NCBI GenBank assembly: GCA_963695195.1
Contig: CAVOGE010000007.1
Coordinates: 434,001-498,000 of the forward strand
Source: CF-167 sp963695195
GTDB taxonomy: Bacteria > Chloroflexota > Limnocylindria > QHBO01
DNA: 64,000 bases
Reading direction: 5' to 3'
The position numbers and the translations under genes are program-made. Shown piece after piece: positions 1 to 7,166 of this stretch (position 1 is its first letter; each line of letters begins with the position of its first letter). The notes under the pieces were generated by a model, which worked only from the letters and a program-made list of their open reading frames with translations, had not been told where the DNA came from and did not search any database.

Positions 1-594
1 CTCGATAACCGGCCCGACAGCGGTCGCCACGACGACGATTGCCAGCGCCGTCGCCCCCAACAGCAGGCCGCGCACCAATGCAGCACGGCTCGTCCCGCTC
101 AATACGGCCAGCGGAGCGGCGGCGTAGAACGCCCACCAGCGGGCGTCGCGCAGCACGTCTCGCATCGCGAAATCGCCGAGTGTTCCACCTGCCAGCGCAG
201 CGGCACCCACGAGCAGGAGCACGCCGCTGGCAACGACGAACGCAGTGGCGCCGGGGAGCGCAAGGCGATCGCGGATTCGGGCCCGGTCACGTACGACCCC
301 AACCGTCGCGCCGGCCAGGGCGAGCCCGATCGCGAGGTCCGGAGGCCGAATCGGAAAGCCGGCCACCAGCCAGGGCGTCACGTCGGCTCCCCGTCCGTAG
401 GGCAGCGCGATCGCGACAAGCAGGCCAGCAGGCAACCAGCCAAGGCGCCGATCTGCTGCAAGGCCCACGGTGGCCACGCCTGCCAATCCGACCGCTGGCC
501 ACCAGGCTGGCAGGCCCACCACACTTGCGGCAGCCAGGAAGAGAGCAACCCAACCGATCAGGGGCAAACGGGCACGGACAAGTGCGCTGCTCAT
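1..594 (-). CDS. O-antigen ligase/polymerase-like membrane protein, N-terminal part
   Basis: I read 198 codons off the minus strand from an ATG at 594 to the window edge without a stop, so the C-terminus is missing. The start lies 7 bp after the stop of the upstream acyltransferase, and a GGAG overlaps that stop. Hydrophobic stretches lie at about residues 11-30, 34-47, 52-65, 87-101, 116-137 and 176-195. The segment at 81-87 (PIRPPDL), at the head of a membrane helix, resembles the N-terminal half of WaaL/Wzy-type ligases and polymerases. Its place as the last gene of an acyltransferase and PIG-L set supports a polysaccharide role. Ligase versus polymerase cannot be decided, because the catalytic periplasmic loop lies outside the window. 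Confidence 0.55.
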   Translation of the reverse strand, partial: MSSALVRARLPLIGWVALFLAAASVVGLPAWWPAVGLAGVATVGLAADRRLGWLPAGLLVAIALPYGRGADVTPWLVAGFPIRPPDLAIGLALAGATVGVVRDRARIRDRLALPGATAFVVASGVLLLVGAAALAGGTLGDFAMRDVLRDARWWAFYAAAPLAVLSGTSRAALVRGLLLGATALAIVVVATAVGPVIE

Positions 595-601
595 CTCCGA
601 C

Positions 602-1759
602 TCACGAGCCGAACTGCGGCGGGCTTGGCTCCCAGTCGTGATACGTGCCATCTGAGCCCCTCGAGTAGAACCGGATTCCATAGCGTCGGAGCTCGTTCGC
701 GAGACGCGCTGAGAGGTCGTCGGCGACTCCAGCGACACGGCGACGAGCCGGATCGAAGATCGTCCAGCCGTCGGCCACCGGCGCGCCCACGGCCTCCATG
801 ATCGCCAAGACGCGGCGCCCACCCGGATCGGTTTCCACGGCGGCCTCCGCCGAAGACCCTGCCGCCAGGTAGACGGCACCGGATGTTGCGAGCGACACCA
901 GCCCCTCACGACTCACCGGCACGGCATCGACGCCGAGGACCTGGGCGTACGCGGACAGGAACGACTCGAAGAACGTCGCTCGGGCCTCGTCAGAGATCGG
1001 CCGTGGATAGGCGTTCTCGCGGATGACCCGGGCCGGAGAACCGGCGGCCAGGGCGCCATCGGGGATATCGGAAGTGACCAGCGAGTTGACTCCGATGACG
1101 CAGTTGCGCCCGATGCGCACGCCCGGGTTGATGGTTGCCCCTGGCACCCAGCTGAAGTCGCCGATCTCGACACCGGCAAAGGCAGCCGGGAAGCCCTGGA
1201 GCCGCGAGGGGTAGGCGCCATGGGTGTAGATCGCGGTTCGCGTCCCCAGGCCGACCTCGTGCCCGATCACCACCGGACGTGCGGTGTTGATCAGGGCATG
1301 GGTACCGATGTGCAGGAAGTGGCCCGCGTCAAGGCGCGAGGCGTTTTCGAATGCGGATCCGCCGCCGATCTTGGCCTGCGGCAACATCCACAGCTCCTGG
1401 CCGATGTGCACCTGCCGGCCCGAGATCTCGCCGCCCTCGCCGACCGTGCCAGAGGCGCCGATTCGCAGCTCGTCGAGCACGCGCATGGTCGTGTACCGCA
1501 TCACCCGGACATCGGTGCCGATGCTGATCCCGCCGCCCTCGATCCGTACCGACCGGCCGATCAGCGCTCGGTCCCCAATCGTCAGCCGGCTCGCACTGAT
1601 CCTGACCCCGGGCATGGTCCGGAAGTCGTCGGCATCGGAGAATCCGATCCGCGCGCCGGAGCCGATCTCGATCTCGTCGGCCTCGATGACCACGTCGTCC
1701 CCGAAAACCACATCGGCAGCGATGCTCACCCGGGTTGCACGAATGGTCGGCTCAGCCAT
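602..1759 (-). CDS. Left-handed beta-helix (hexapeptide) acyltransferase
   Basis: The 385-residue protein has an imperfect hexapeptide repeat ([LIV]-G-x4) over about residues 1-255. It includes a terminal WVPGATINPGVRIG-type segment and a closing AAGSPARVIRE motif, typical of acetyltransferases such as the maltose O-acetyltransferase/WbbJ family. These trimeric enzymes move an acetyl group from acetyl-CoA to a sugar or sugar nucleotide. The last ~125 residues are not hexapeptide and are unusual for the family; I do not recognise them. The gene lies 20 bp after a PIG-L deacetylase, so the pair may exchange N- or O-acyl groups on the same glycan. The acceptor is unknown. Confidence 0.8.
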   Translation of the reverse strand: MAEPTIRATRVSIAADVVFGDDVVIEADEIEIGSGARIGFSDADDFRTMPGVRISASRLTIGDRALIGRSVRIEGGGISIGTDVRVMRYTTMRVLDELRIGASGTVGEGGEISGRQVHIGQELWMLPQAKIGGGSAFENASRLDAGHFLHIGTHALINTARPVVIGHEVGLGTRTAIYTHGAYPSRLQGFPAAFAGVEIGDFSWVPGATINPGVRIGRNCVIGVNSLVTSDIPDGALAAGSPARVIRENAYPRPISDEARATFFESFLSAYAQVLGVDAVPVSREGLVSLATSGAVYLAAGSSAEAAVETDPGGRRVLAIMEAVGAPVADGWTIFDPARRRVAGVADDLSARLANELRRYGIRFYSRGSDGTYHDWEPSPPQFGS

Positions 1760-1779
1760 GGGTCTTCTCCGCGAGCTGG

Positions 1780-2424
1780 CTACATGACAACGGTCCGGAT
1801 CACCTCGAAGGCTTCAGCCGCCGGCTGGTCGATCTGCAGGCCGCGAACGGCGGCGAGCGAGGCGATGAAGTCAGGCTGCAGGTACGGGCGAAATGCCTGC
1901 GATCGATAGGCAGCCGCGTGACGGATCTTCACTTCCATGTGTCGCTCCTCGAGGCGGATGAAGCAGGCGTGCTGGAACGAGATGGTGTTCATCGGCAGTT
2001 CGTAACCGAGCATGGTGGCGTGCTTGAATGCCCGAAGCCCTTCGCGGGCCACGACTTCATGGTCCTGGTGCATGTCCGACATGGCCGGCACGAAGACGAT
2101 CTGGGGGTCGATGCGCCGGCGCAGGGTCACGAGCTCCTCGAGGATCTCCTGCCGCCGGGACGGGAAGTGACGCACCTTGAAGTCGAAGAGGGTGAAGCGC
2201 TCCTCGGGGATGCCGAGCACGGCGATGGCATCGCGCACCTCGCGCTTCAGGACGTCGCGGTCCCAACCCTCCGGAACCGACTCCTCGCAGGGGCTGAAGC
2301 AGGCGTAATGGACCTCGGCGCCCGCCTCGACCAGACGGGCGATGGTGCCGGCACAGCCGAACTCGTCGTCGGTGTGGGCGCCGAGTACGAGCGCCCGGCC
2401 GGTGAGATCGATCAGCTGCGCCAC
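1780..2424 (-). CDS. PIG-L (LmbE-like) family deacetylase
   Basis: This 214-residue protein has the family signature AHTDDE at residues 16-21 (usual form AHPDDE) and a second metal-binding motif HQDH at 119-122. These carry the Zn ligands and catalytic Asp of GlcNAc-PI and GlcNAc de-N-acetylases. The start is a GTG. No good Shine-Dalgarno is visible, and a TATCAT box lies about 24 nt upstream. The gene heads a three-gene minus-strand run with a hexapeptide acyltransferase and a ligase-like membrane protein. This suggests removal of an N-acetyl group from a surface glycan or its lipid-linked precursor. The substrate cannot be told from sequence. Confidence 0.85.
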   Translation of the reverse strand: MAQLIDLTGRALVLGAHTDDEFGCAGTIARLVEAGAEVHYACFSPCEESVPEGWDRDVLKREVRDAIAVLGIPEERFTLFDFKVRHFPSRRQEILEELVTLRRRIDPQIVFVPAMSDMHQDHEVVAREGLRAFKHATMLGYELPMNTISFQHACFIRLEERHMEVKIRHAAAYRSQAFRPYLQPDFIASLAAVRGLQIDQPAAEAFEVIRTVVM

Positions 2425-2496
2425 CTACAGGATGCGGATGCGTGGCCGATGATACCGGAGCCAACGACGCGGCCTGGTCTTCGCCCGTGCTTCGCC

Positions 2497-2796
2497 TCAG
2501 GTCAGGAGCGCGATCACCGTCGTGGCAGCAACGTAGACCAGCGCACCGCCGGCGGTGACAAGCATCCGCAGGCTCCATGACATGCGGGTGTCGGAGAGGA
2601 GCAGATACGACAGCGGACCGACCAGGGGCAGGAACATGACCGCGGCGCCCCACAGCAACCGGTCTCGCTCGGTCATCTCCTCGCGGCGCATCAGGTCCCA
2701 CAGCGACAGGACCACCCACGTGGCGTACAGCACGACCGGGTAGGTGGACGTGTAGAAGCTGGACAGGGCGGTGACCGCCTGCTCAAGCAGCGCCAT
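2497..2796 (-). CDS. Small three-helix membrane protein, PLDc_N-like
   Basis: The product is 99 residues with hydrophobic stretches at about 14-34, 46-65 and 76-97. A polar DLMRREEMTERDRLLW segment between the first two and a P-L-V-G-P-L motif recall the short PLDc_N/cardiolipin-synthase N-terminal membrane domain, standing alone. A strong Shine-Dalgarno (GGAGGG) lies 10 nt before the ATG at 2796. The gene is separated from the PIG-L gene by about 70 bp and diverges from the sugar-phosphate transferase gene. No catalytic residues are visible. The function is unknown, and membership of the PLDc_N family is tentative. Confidence 0.6.
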   Translation of the reverse strand: MALLEQAVTALSSFYTSTYPVVLYATWVVLSLWDLMRREEMTERDRLLWGAAVMFLPLVGPLSYLLLSDTRMSWSLRMLVTAGGALVYVAATTVIALLT

Positions 2797-2898
2797 GCCG
2801 GTCGTTCCCTCCTATTGCGTGCGAGCTGGCGGCCCGGGCCCGGACAGTAGCACGCCTCCGCGGCGCGTCTTCGGGTTGATCGGCGATCCCAGACTGCC

Positions 2899-2904
2899 TA
2901 GAGT
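2899..2904 (+). promoter_or_regulatory. Candidate -10 box (TAGAGT) for the sugar-phosphate transferase
   Basis: TAGAGT lies 11 nt before the ATG at 2916, and no Shine-Dalgarno occurs between them. If used, the mRNA would have a leader of only a few bases. No convincing -35 is visible. It belongs to the set of short-spaced -10 boxes discussed in the findings. Confidence 0.35.
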
Positions 2905-2915
2905 GGCAGCACACG

Positions 2916-4322
2916 ATGATCCGACGACACCTGATGACGCTGCGCCTCGCCCTGATGCTCGGCGACGGCGTCAGTGCGGCAGCGGTGTTCCTGATCATCT
3001 CATTCCTCCGCTTCGGTGACGGGGCGTGGCTGGCGTTCTCCAGGCGCGGCATCGATCTCCGCCTTGCCGCCATCGTGTTCGGTATCGGCTGGGTGGTCAC
3101 CCTGTGGTACCACGGGCTCTATCGATTGCGTGTCCGTCTGCAACTCCGGACCGAAGCGAAGGACATCGCGCGTTCGACGGTCATCTTCGCCGCGATCACG
3201 CTCGCTTCCCTCTTCGTGATCCACCGGGACGACGTCAGCCGGCTCTTCCTGCTCGCGATCTTCGTGGTCCAGCCGCTGGTCACCTTTGTTGAGCGCAGCC
3301 TCCTGCGCTTCGCATTCAGCAGCCTGCGTCGACGCGGCCACAACTTGCGCTACATGCTGGTGGTCGGCAGCGGACGGCTGGCGCAGGACTTCGCGGATCT
3401 GGTCGAGGCCCATCCCGGCCTGGGCATCCGCGTGATCGGCCATCTCGCGGTCCCTGGCGAGGGGAGCCCGGTGGTGACACGCCCTATCCTGGGCAACGTC
3501 GCGGAGATCGAGGATATCTTCCACGGCCGCGTGGTCGACGAGGTGGCCGCGTGTCTCGCGCCGGCGTCGGCCGGCCACCTGGAATCGATCGCCGCACTGG
3601 CCGCCGAGGAGGGCAAGACGGTTCGGATTCCGGTCGACCCGCACGCCGGCGCGATCCTGAACGCACGTGAGGAAGAGTTCGAGGGCATGCTCGTCCGGTC
3701 CCTCGTTCACGACGGACATCGCGAGGTGGGGCTCGTGATCAAGCGCGTGATCGACATCGTGGCAGCGGCTGCGGGGCTCATCGTGCTCAGCCCGCTGCTG
3801 CTCGTCACCGCCCTGGTGATTCGGCTGCGCGATGGCTCGCCAGTTCTCTTCCGGCAGACGCGCGTGGGGCTGCATGGACGGCCGTTTACCATCATCAAGT
3901 TCCGCTCCATGGCTCCCGATGCCGAGCGGCGACTGCATGAGGTGGCGCACCTCAATGAGCGCCGCGGCGCGGCGTTCAAGGCCACCAATGATCCGCGCAT
4001 CAGCCCGCTGGGCCGGATCCTGCGCAAGACGAGCCTCGACGAGCTGCCGCAGCTGTGGAACGTGCTCCGCGGGGAGATGAGCCTGGTCGGGCCGCGGCCG
4101 CCGCTCCCGTCCGAGGTGCTCGAGTACGACATCTGGCACCGCCGCCGACTGAGCATGAAGCCCGGCATCACCGGTCTCTGGCAGGTCGAATCGCGCCACG
4201 AGGCGAGCTTTGACCGCTGGGTCGAACTCGATCTCAGCTACATCGACCGGTGGACGCTCTGGCTCGACCTGAGCATCCTGCTCCGCACCATGCCGAGCGT
4301 GCTGATGGCCCGCGGGCGCTGA
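2916..4322 (+). CDS. Polyprenyl-phosphate sugar-1-phosphate transferase (long, PHPT type)
   Basis: The 468-residue protein starts undecaprenyl-linked exopolysaccharide assembly by moving a sugar-1-phosphate from a nucleotide sugar to the lipid carrier. The N-terminal half has about four transmembrane helices (roughly 10-30, 45-65, 85-105, 110-130) and a CoA-binding_3-like Rossmann part (about 145-250). The C-terminal half is the bacterial sugar transferase domain: a helix at ~275-298, KFRSM near 328, the DPRISPLGRILRKTSLDELP block near 355 and VGPRPP near 390. Length and order match WbaP/WcaJ-type enzymes. The sugar specificity (Glc, Gal or other) is not readable. It diverges from the small membrane-protein gene. 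Confidence 0.92.
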   Translation: MIRRHLMTLRLALMLGDGVSAAAVFLIISFLRFGDGAWLAFSRRGIDLRLAAIVFGIGWVVTLWYHGLYRLRVRLQLRTEAKDIARSTVIFAAITLASLFVIHRDDVSRLFLLAIFVVQPLVTFVERSLLRFAFSSLRRRGHNLRYMLVVGSGRLAQDFADLVEAHPGLGIRVIGHLAVPGEGSPVVTRPILGNVAEIEDIFHGRVVDEVAACLAPASAGHLESIAALAAEEGKTVRIPVDPHAGAILNAREEEFEGMLVRSLVHDGHREVGLVIKRVIDIVAAAAGLIVLSPLLLVTALVIRLRDGSPVLFRQTRVGLHGRPFTIIKFRSMAPDAERRLHEVAHLNERRGAAFKATNDPRISPLGRILRKTSLDELPQLWNVLRGEMSLVGPRPPLPSEVLEYDIWHRRRLSMKPGITGLWQVESRHEASFDRWVELDLSYIDRWTLWLDLSILLRTMPSVLMARGR

Positions 4323-4390
4323 GGCGCCCTTGGTGTCGGGCTGGGAGTAGCACGCGATCAAGGCGCCCCGGGTCGCTTGCCTCCCTCTGT

Positions 4391-4514
4391 GTTCGTGGGA
4401 CGCACGTTCGGGAGGAGTAAGCCACGCCAGCGTGGCTTACTGCGGCATCCCACGAACGCTGGCCTGCGTTTCTGGCTTCGTTACTGCAGAGCGTGCGCGC
4501 CACGAGCTTTGGCC
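4391..4514. repeat. 124-bp repeat block, left copy
   Basis: This block aligns without gaps to 5299-5422. It holds three related units: 4391-4410 (inverted orientation), 4442-4464 and 4489-4514. All carry a core like CCCACGAACGCTGGCC. Unit starts are spaced 51 and 47 bp, exactly as in the right copy. Identity is high in the units and low between them. The two copies flank the HTH/nuclease-like gene on both sides. I do not recognise the element. Confidence 0.75.
4416..4441. repeat. Perfect 12-bp-arm palindrome
   Basis: Arms 4416-4427 and 4430-4441 are exact reverse complements (AGTAAGCCACGC) around a 2-nt centre. The palindrome sits inside the left 124-bp block, between its first and second units, and is not conserved in the right copy. 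It could be a protein-binding dyad or a hairpin in RNA. No T-tract follows, so it does not look like a standard intrinsic terminator. Confidence 0.8.
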
Positions 4515-4526
4515 CGGGTGGCCTCC

Positions 4527-5249
4527 TCAGCGCTGTCCGCGCGACCGCCCCACGCGCTGGCGCCCGGCTATCCATCGGGTCCGGCCGGCCGCGCCGGGCG
4601 GAATCCAGAGCAGCCATCGGTGATCACCCGCTGGCGCGCGCAGCCATCGTCGGATTGCGACCGCATCGATCTCGAAGCCGACGAAAAGTGAAGGGTGCTT
4701 TCCGACGCGCTCACGGTTGAGCGATGTGCCCGCGACGGCCAGCAGCGCCGAGATGGCCGCCGGATACCAGCCGCGGGCTCGGGCGATCGATCGCGCGAGG
4801 CGCAGGCGGACATTGAGCGAGCCGAGGAGCTGCTGCAGATCCACGAGATCGGACTTGACCTCGGCGACCACGAGGCTGCGCGTGGCCTGGTGGAATCCAA
4901 GGAGATCGATCCGGCCTCTGTCGCCCGACATGCTGAAGCTCGCCTCTGCCTCGACCAGCCAGCCGGCTCGCCGGAGGAACCCGGCCAGGTGTTCGACGAT
5001 GGCCGCGTGCTCGTCGTCAAGGAGGTGCACCACCTCGCCCCCACGCCCGACCAGGCCGATGTCGGCGCGCAGACCGAGTGCGGCTGCGTGGCTGCGGATC
5101 GTGTGCAGGTGGAGCGAGGCGAGCTTGCCGGCCTCGATCCGCGAAATGGTCGATCGCGAGAGCTTCGCTTCGTCCGCCACGTCCTGCTGACGCAGGCCCT
5201 TCCGGATGCGGGCCATCCTTAGGACGCGGCCAGCGACATTGTCGTGCAT
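4527..5249 (-). CDS. XRE-type HTH protein with a C-terminal PD-(D/E)XK-like domain
   Basis: The 240-residue protein starts at the ATG at 5249; the open frame runs further upstream but lacks coding character there. Residues 5-62 form an XRE/Cro helix-turn-helix (QQDVADEAKLSRSTISRIEAGK at 21-42). Residues ~80-170 look like a restriction-endonuclease fold: E98-E100 in a helix end, D115 in GRIDLLG, then E130-x-K132 in VVAEVK, with a following helix rich in Leu and Gln. This D-X14-ExK spacing fits PD-(D/E)XK enzymes. The gene is a singleton bracketed by the 124-bp blocks. A CAGACT box ends 6 nt before the ATG. It may bind those blocks, or be a lone defence or repair nuclease; neither is shown. Confidence 0.7.
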   Translation of the reverse strand: MHDNVAGRVLRMARIRKGLRQQDVADEAKLSRSTISRIEAGKLASLHLHTIRSHAAALGLRADIGLVGRGGEVVHLLDDEHAAIVEHLAGFLRRAGWLVEAEASFSMSGDRGRIDLLGFHQATRSLVVAEVKSDLVDLQQLLGSLNVRLRLARSIARARGWYPAAISALLAVAGTSLNRERVGKHPSLFVGFEIDAVAIRRWLRAPAGDHRWLLWIPPGAAGRTRWIAGRQRVGRSRGQR

Positions 5250-5298
5250 GCGGCGAGTCTGTGGGGCGGCCGTTATCGGCTCGTTACCCTCGGCTTGT

Positions 5299-5422
5299 GC
5301 CCGTGGTGCGCACGCTCCGCGTGGTGCCAGCCTGCGGATGCCCCGCAATGCCGCATCCCACGAACGCTGACCGTGTAGGCGAGCGGGTCTGCCGGAGAAC
5401 GTGCGCCCCACGAACGCTGGCC
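5299..5422. repeat. 124-bp repeat block, right copy
   Basis: The units at 5299-5319 (inverted), 5350-5372 and 5397-5422 match the left block unit for unit with identical spacing. The best-conserved parts are GCATCCCACGAACGCTG in the middle unit and GTGCG.CCCACGAACGCTGGCC in the last. The block lies between the HTH gene start and the ppa start, ending 19 bp before the ppa -10 box. Confidence 0.75.
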
Positions 5423-5440
5423 GATGGCCAGCCCAACTCG

Positions 5441-5446
5441 CATACT
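5441..5446 (+). promoter_or_regulatory. Candidate -10 box (CATACT) of ppa, leaderless type
   Basis: CATACT is followed by exactly 7 nt and then the ATG at 5454, with no Shine-Dalgarno. The spacing predicts a transcript that begins at or within a base or two of the start codon. Confidence 0.5.
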
Positions 5447-5453
5447 GCTGGCC

Positions 5454-6008
5454 ATGGCCGATGCGCATCCGATCCCCGTCCCGCGCGACCCGATCGAAGT
5501 GACCGTCGAGATCCCCTCGGGCAGCCGCAACAAGTACGAGTACGACCACCGCAGGCATCGGTTCGTCCTCGACCGCGTTCTGTACAGCAGCGTTCACTAC
5601 CCCTGCGACTACGGGTTTATCGAGGGCAGCCTGGCCGATGACGGCGACCCGCTCGACGTGCTGGTGATCATCAGTGAGCCGACCTTTCCCGGCTGCGTCG
5701 TGCGGGCGCGGCCGATCGGCGTCCTGGACATGAAGGACGACAAGGGCCACGACTACAAGATCCTGGCGGTGGCCAACGACGACCCGCGCTGGGAGGAGAC
5801 CGACGCGCTGGAGGACCTGAGCCCGCACCGGCTACGCGAGATCGAGAACTTCTTCCGGACCTACAAGGAGCTCGAGGGCCGCCAGACCGATGTCTCCGGT
5901 TGGCTCGGGGTGGGCGACGCGTGGCGGATCATCAACTCGGCCCTGGAGTCAGGAGTGCGCGGCACCGATTCGGAGGGCGAGGCGGCCAGCCCGGGAATCT
6001 GGCGCTGA
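5454..6008 (+). CDS. ppa: Inorganic pyrophosphatase, family I
   Basis: The enzyme splits pyrophosphate to two phosphates in the cytoplasm and pulls biosynthetic reactions forward. The 184-residue product has the family signature DGDPLDV at residues 63-69 (three Mg-binding Asp) and a conserved ExPxGSRNKYEYD block at about 19-31. The length is normal for bacterial enzymes. An upstream ATG at 5424 exists, but the conserved sequence begins after 5454 and the -10 box at 5441-5446 would lie inside the longer version. So I take 5454. The neighbours are unrelated and it appears monocistronic. Confidence 0.95.
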   Translation: MADAHPIPVPRDPIEVTVEIPSGSRNKYEYDHRRHRFVLDRVLYSSVHYPCDYGFIEGSLADDGDPLDVLVIISEPTFPGCVVRARPIGVLDMKDDKGHDYKILAVANDDPRWEETDALEDLSPHRLREIENFFRTYKELEGRQTDVSGWLGVGDAWRIINSALESGVRGTDSEGEAASPGIWR

Positions 6009-6031
6009 GCGTGTGACCGGACGGCGGCCCC

Positions 6032-6037
6032 TATCAT
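6032..6037 (+). promoter_or_regulatory. Candidate -10 box (TATCAT) of the glycosyltransferase gene, leaderless type
   Basis: TATCAT is followed by 7 nt and a GTG at 6045. The ATG at 6036 overlaps the box itself. If the box is used, the GTG is the true start and the mRNA is leaderless. Confidence 0.4.
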
Positions 6038-6044
6038 GGCCGCC

Positions 6045-7166
6045 GTGCAGCCGCGACCGATCCGAATCGCCTACCTGGCGGACCCGAACAGCGTCCACAC
6101 CCGACGCTGGATCGGTTTTTTCGCCGAGCGCGGGCACGAGGTGCATCTGCTGGTTGGGACCGATGACGACGTGCGCCCAGGATTGGGTGCGCGCGTGCGG
6201 CTGCACCGATACCGCCGATTCGGCGCGCGGAGGGTCCCCTTCCTGTCGTCGCTCCAGGGCCGACGCGCATTGCAGTCGCTGCTCGCCGCGATCCGGCCCG
6301 ACGTGCTGCACGCCCATTACCTGTCGCGGTTTGGATGGCAGGCGCGCCTCTCCGGCTTCCACCCGTACGTGGTCACGCCCTGGGGGTCGGACCTGTTCGT
6401 CACGCTGCCGCGATCGCTGCGTGCCCGGCTGTGGGGGCGCGCGACGCTCCGGGCTGCTGACCTGGTGACCGTGGTCTCGAGGCAGATGCACCAGGCCGTC
6501 CTGACGGCGGGGGCGCGACCCGAGCGCGTGGAGCGTGTCCAGTTCGGGGTCGACACCCGACGATTCTCGCCGGCGCCGGAAGACGTCGCGCGCCCGGCGA
6601 GCGAAGCGATTCCCACGGGCCGGTTCATCTTCTCGCCGCGCACCATCCGGCCCCTGTACCGTCACGAGACGGTGATCGAGGCCCTCGCGGCGATCCCCTC
6701 GGACGTGCTGGTCGTGATGACCGCTCGGGGGGCCGATCCTGCCTACCGTCAGCAGCTCGAGGCACAGGCGGCGAGCGCGGGCGTCGCCGAGCGGATCCTG
6801 GTCGAGGCGGAGATCGACGACGATCGGATGCTGGCGCTCTATCGCGCGTGTGTCGCGGTTGTCAGCGTGCCGGAGAGCGACGGACTCCCCGTGACGCTGC
6901 TCGAAGCTATGGCCTGCGGGACCCCGGCGGTGGTCAGTGACCTCCCTGCAGTCCGCGAGATCCTGCAGGACGTGACTCCCCAGTTGATCGTCCCGGTCGG
7001 GGATGCGGCGGCGGTCGCGGCAGCGCTCGGTACAGTCCTCGAGATGAGCGCGGTCGAACGCCGGGCAGTGGGTGACACACTCCGCGGGCTGGTCGTCGAC
7101 GAAGCCGACCAGGAGACCAACATGCTGCGCATGGAGCTACTCTACCGGGGACTGGCTGAGGAATGA
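6045..7166 (+). CDS. GT4-type glycosyltransferase
   Basis: The 373-residue GT-B protein has an N-terminal Rossmann half beginning with IRIAYLADPNSVHTRRW. The C-terminal donor-binding half contains the retaining-GT ExxxLPVTLLEAMACGTP signature near residue 280 and an ADLV-TVVS-RQMH linker. It probably adds a sugar to a lipid-linked repeat unit at the inner membrane face. Start: an ATG at 6036 is possible, but a -10 box overlaps it, so I prefer the GTG at 6045 (see promoter entry). The stop overlaps the next start by 4 bp (ATGA), so it is translationally coupled to the flippase. Donor and linkage are unknown. Confidence 0.88.
   Translation: MQPRPIRIAYLADPNSVHTRRWIGFFAERGHEVHLLVGTDDDVRPGLGARVRLHRYRRFGARRVPFLSSLQGRRALQSLLAAIRPDVLHAHYLSRFGWQARLSGFHPYVVTPWGSDLFVTLPRSLRARLWGRATLRAADLVTVVSRQMHQAVLTAGARPERVERVQFGVDTRRFSPAPEDVARPASEAIPTGRFIFSPRTIRPLYRHETVIEALAAIPSDVLVVMTARGADPAYRQQLEAQAASAGVAERILVEAEIDDDRMLALYRACVAVVSVPESDGLPVTLLEAMACGTPAVVSDLPAVREILQDVTPQLIVPVGDAAAVAAALGTVLEMSAVERRAVGDTLRGLVVDEADQETNMLRMELLYRGLAEE

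Noticed and set aside
4416..4441. Intrinsic terminator
   Set aside because: The hairpin is perfect but no T-tract follows on either strand, and the loop is too short for a simple stem as drawn. It is kept as a palindrome only.
5250..5828. N-terminal extension of the HTH/nuclease-like protein to 433 residues
   Set aside because: It overlaps the ppa gene on the other strand and the 124-bp repeat block, and the HTH begins at 5249.
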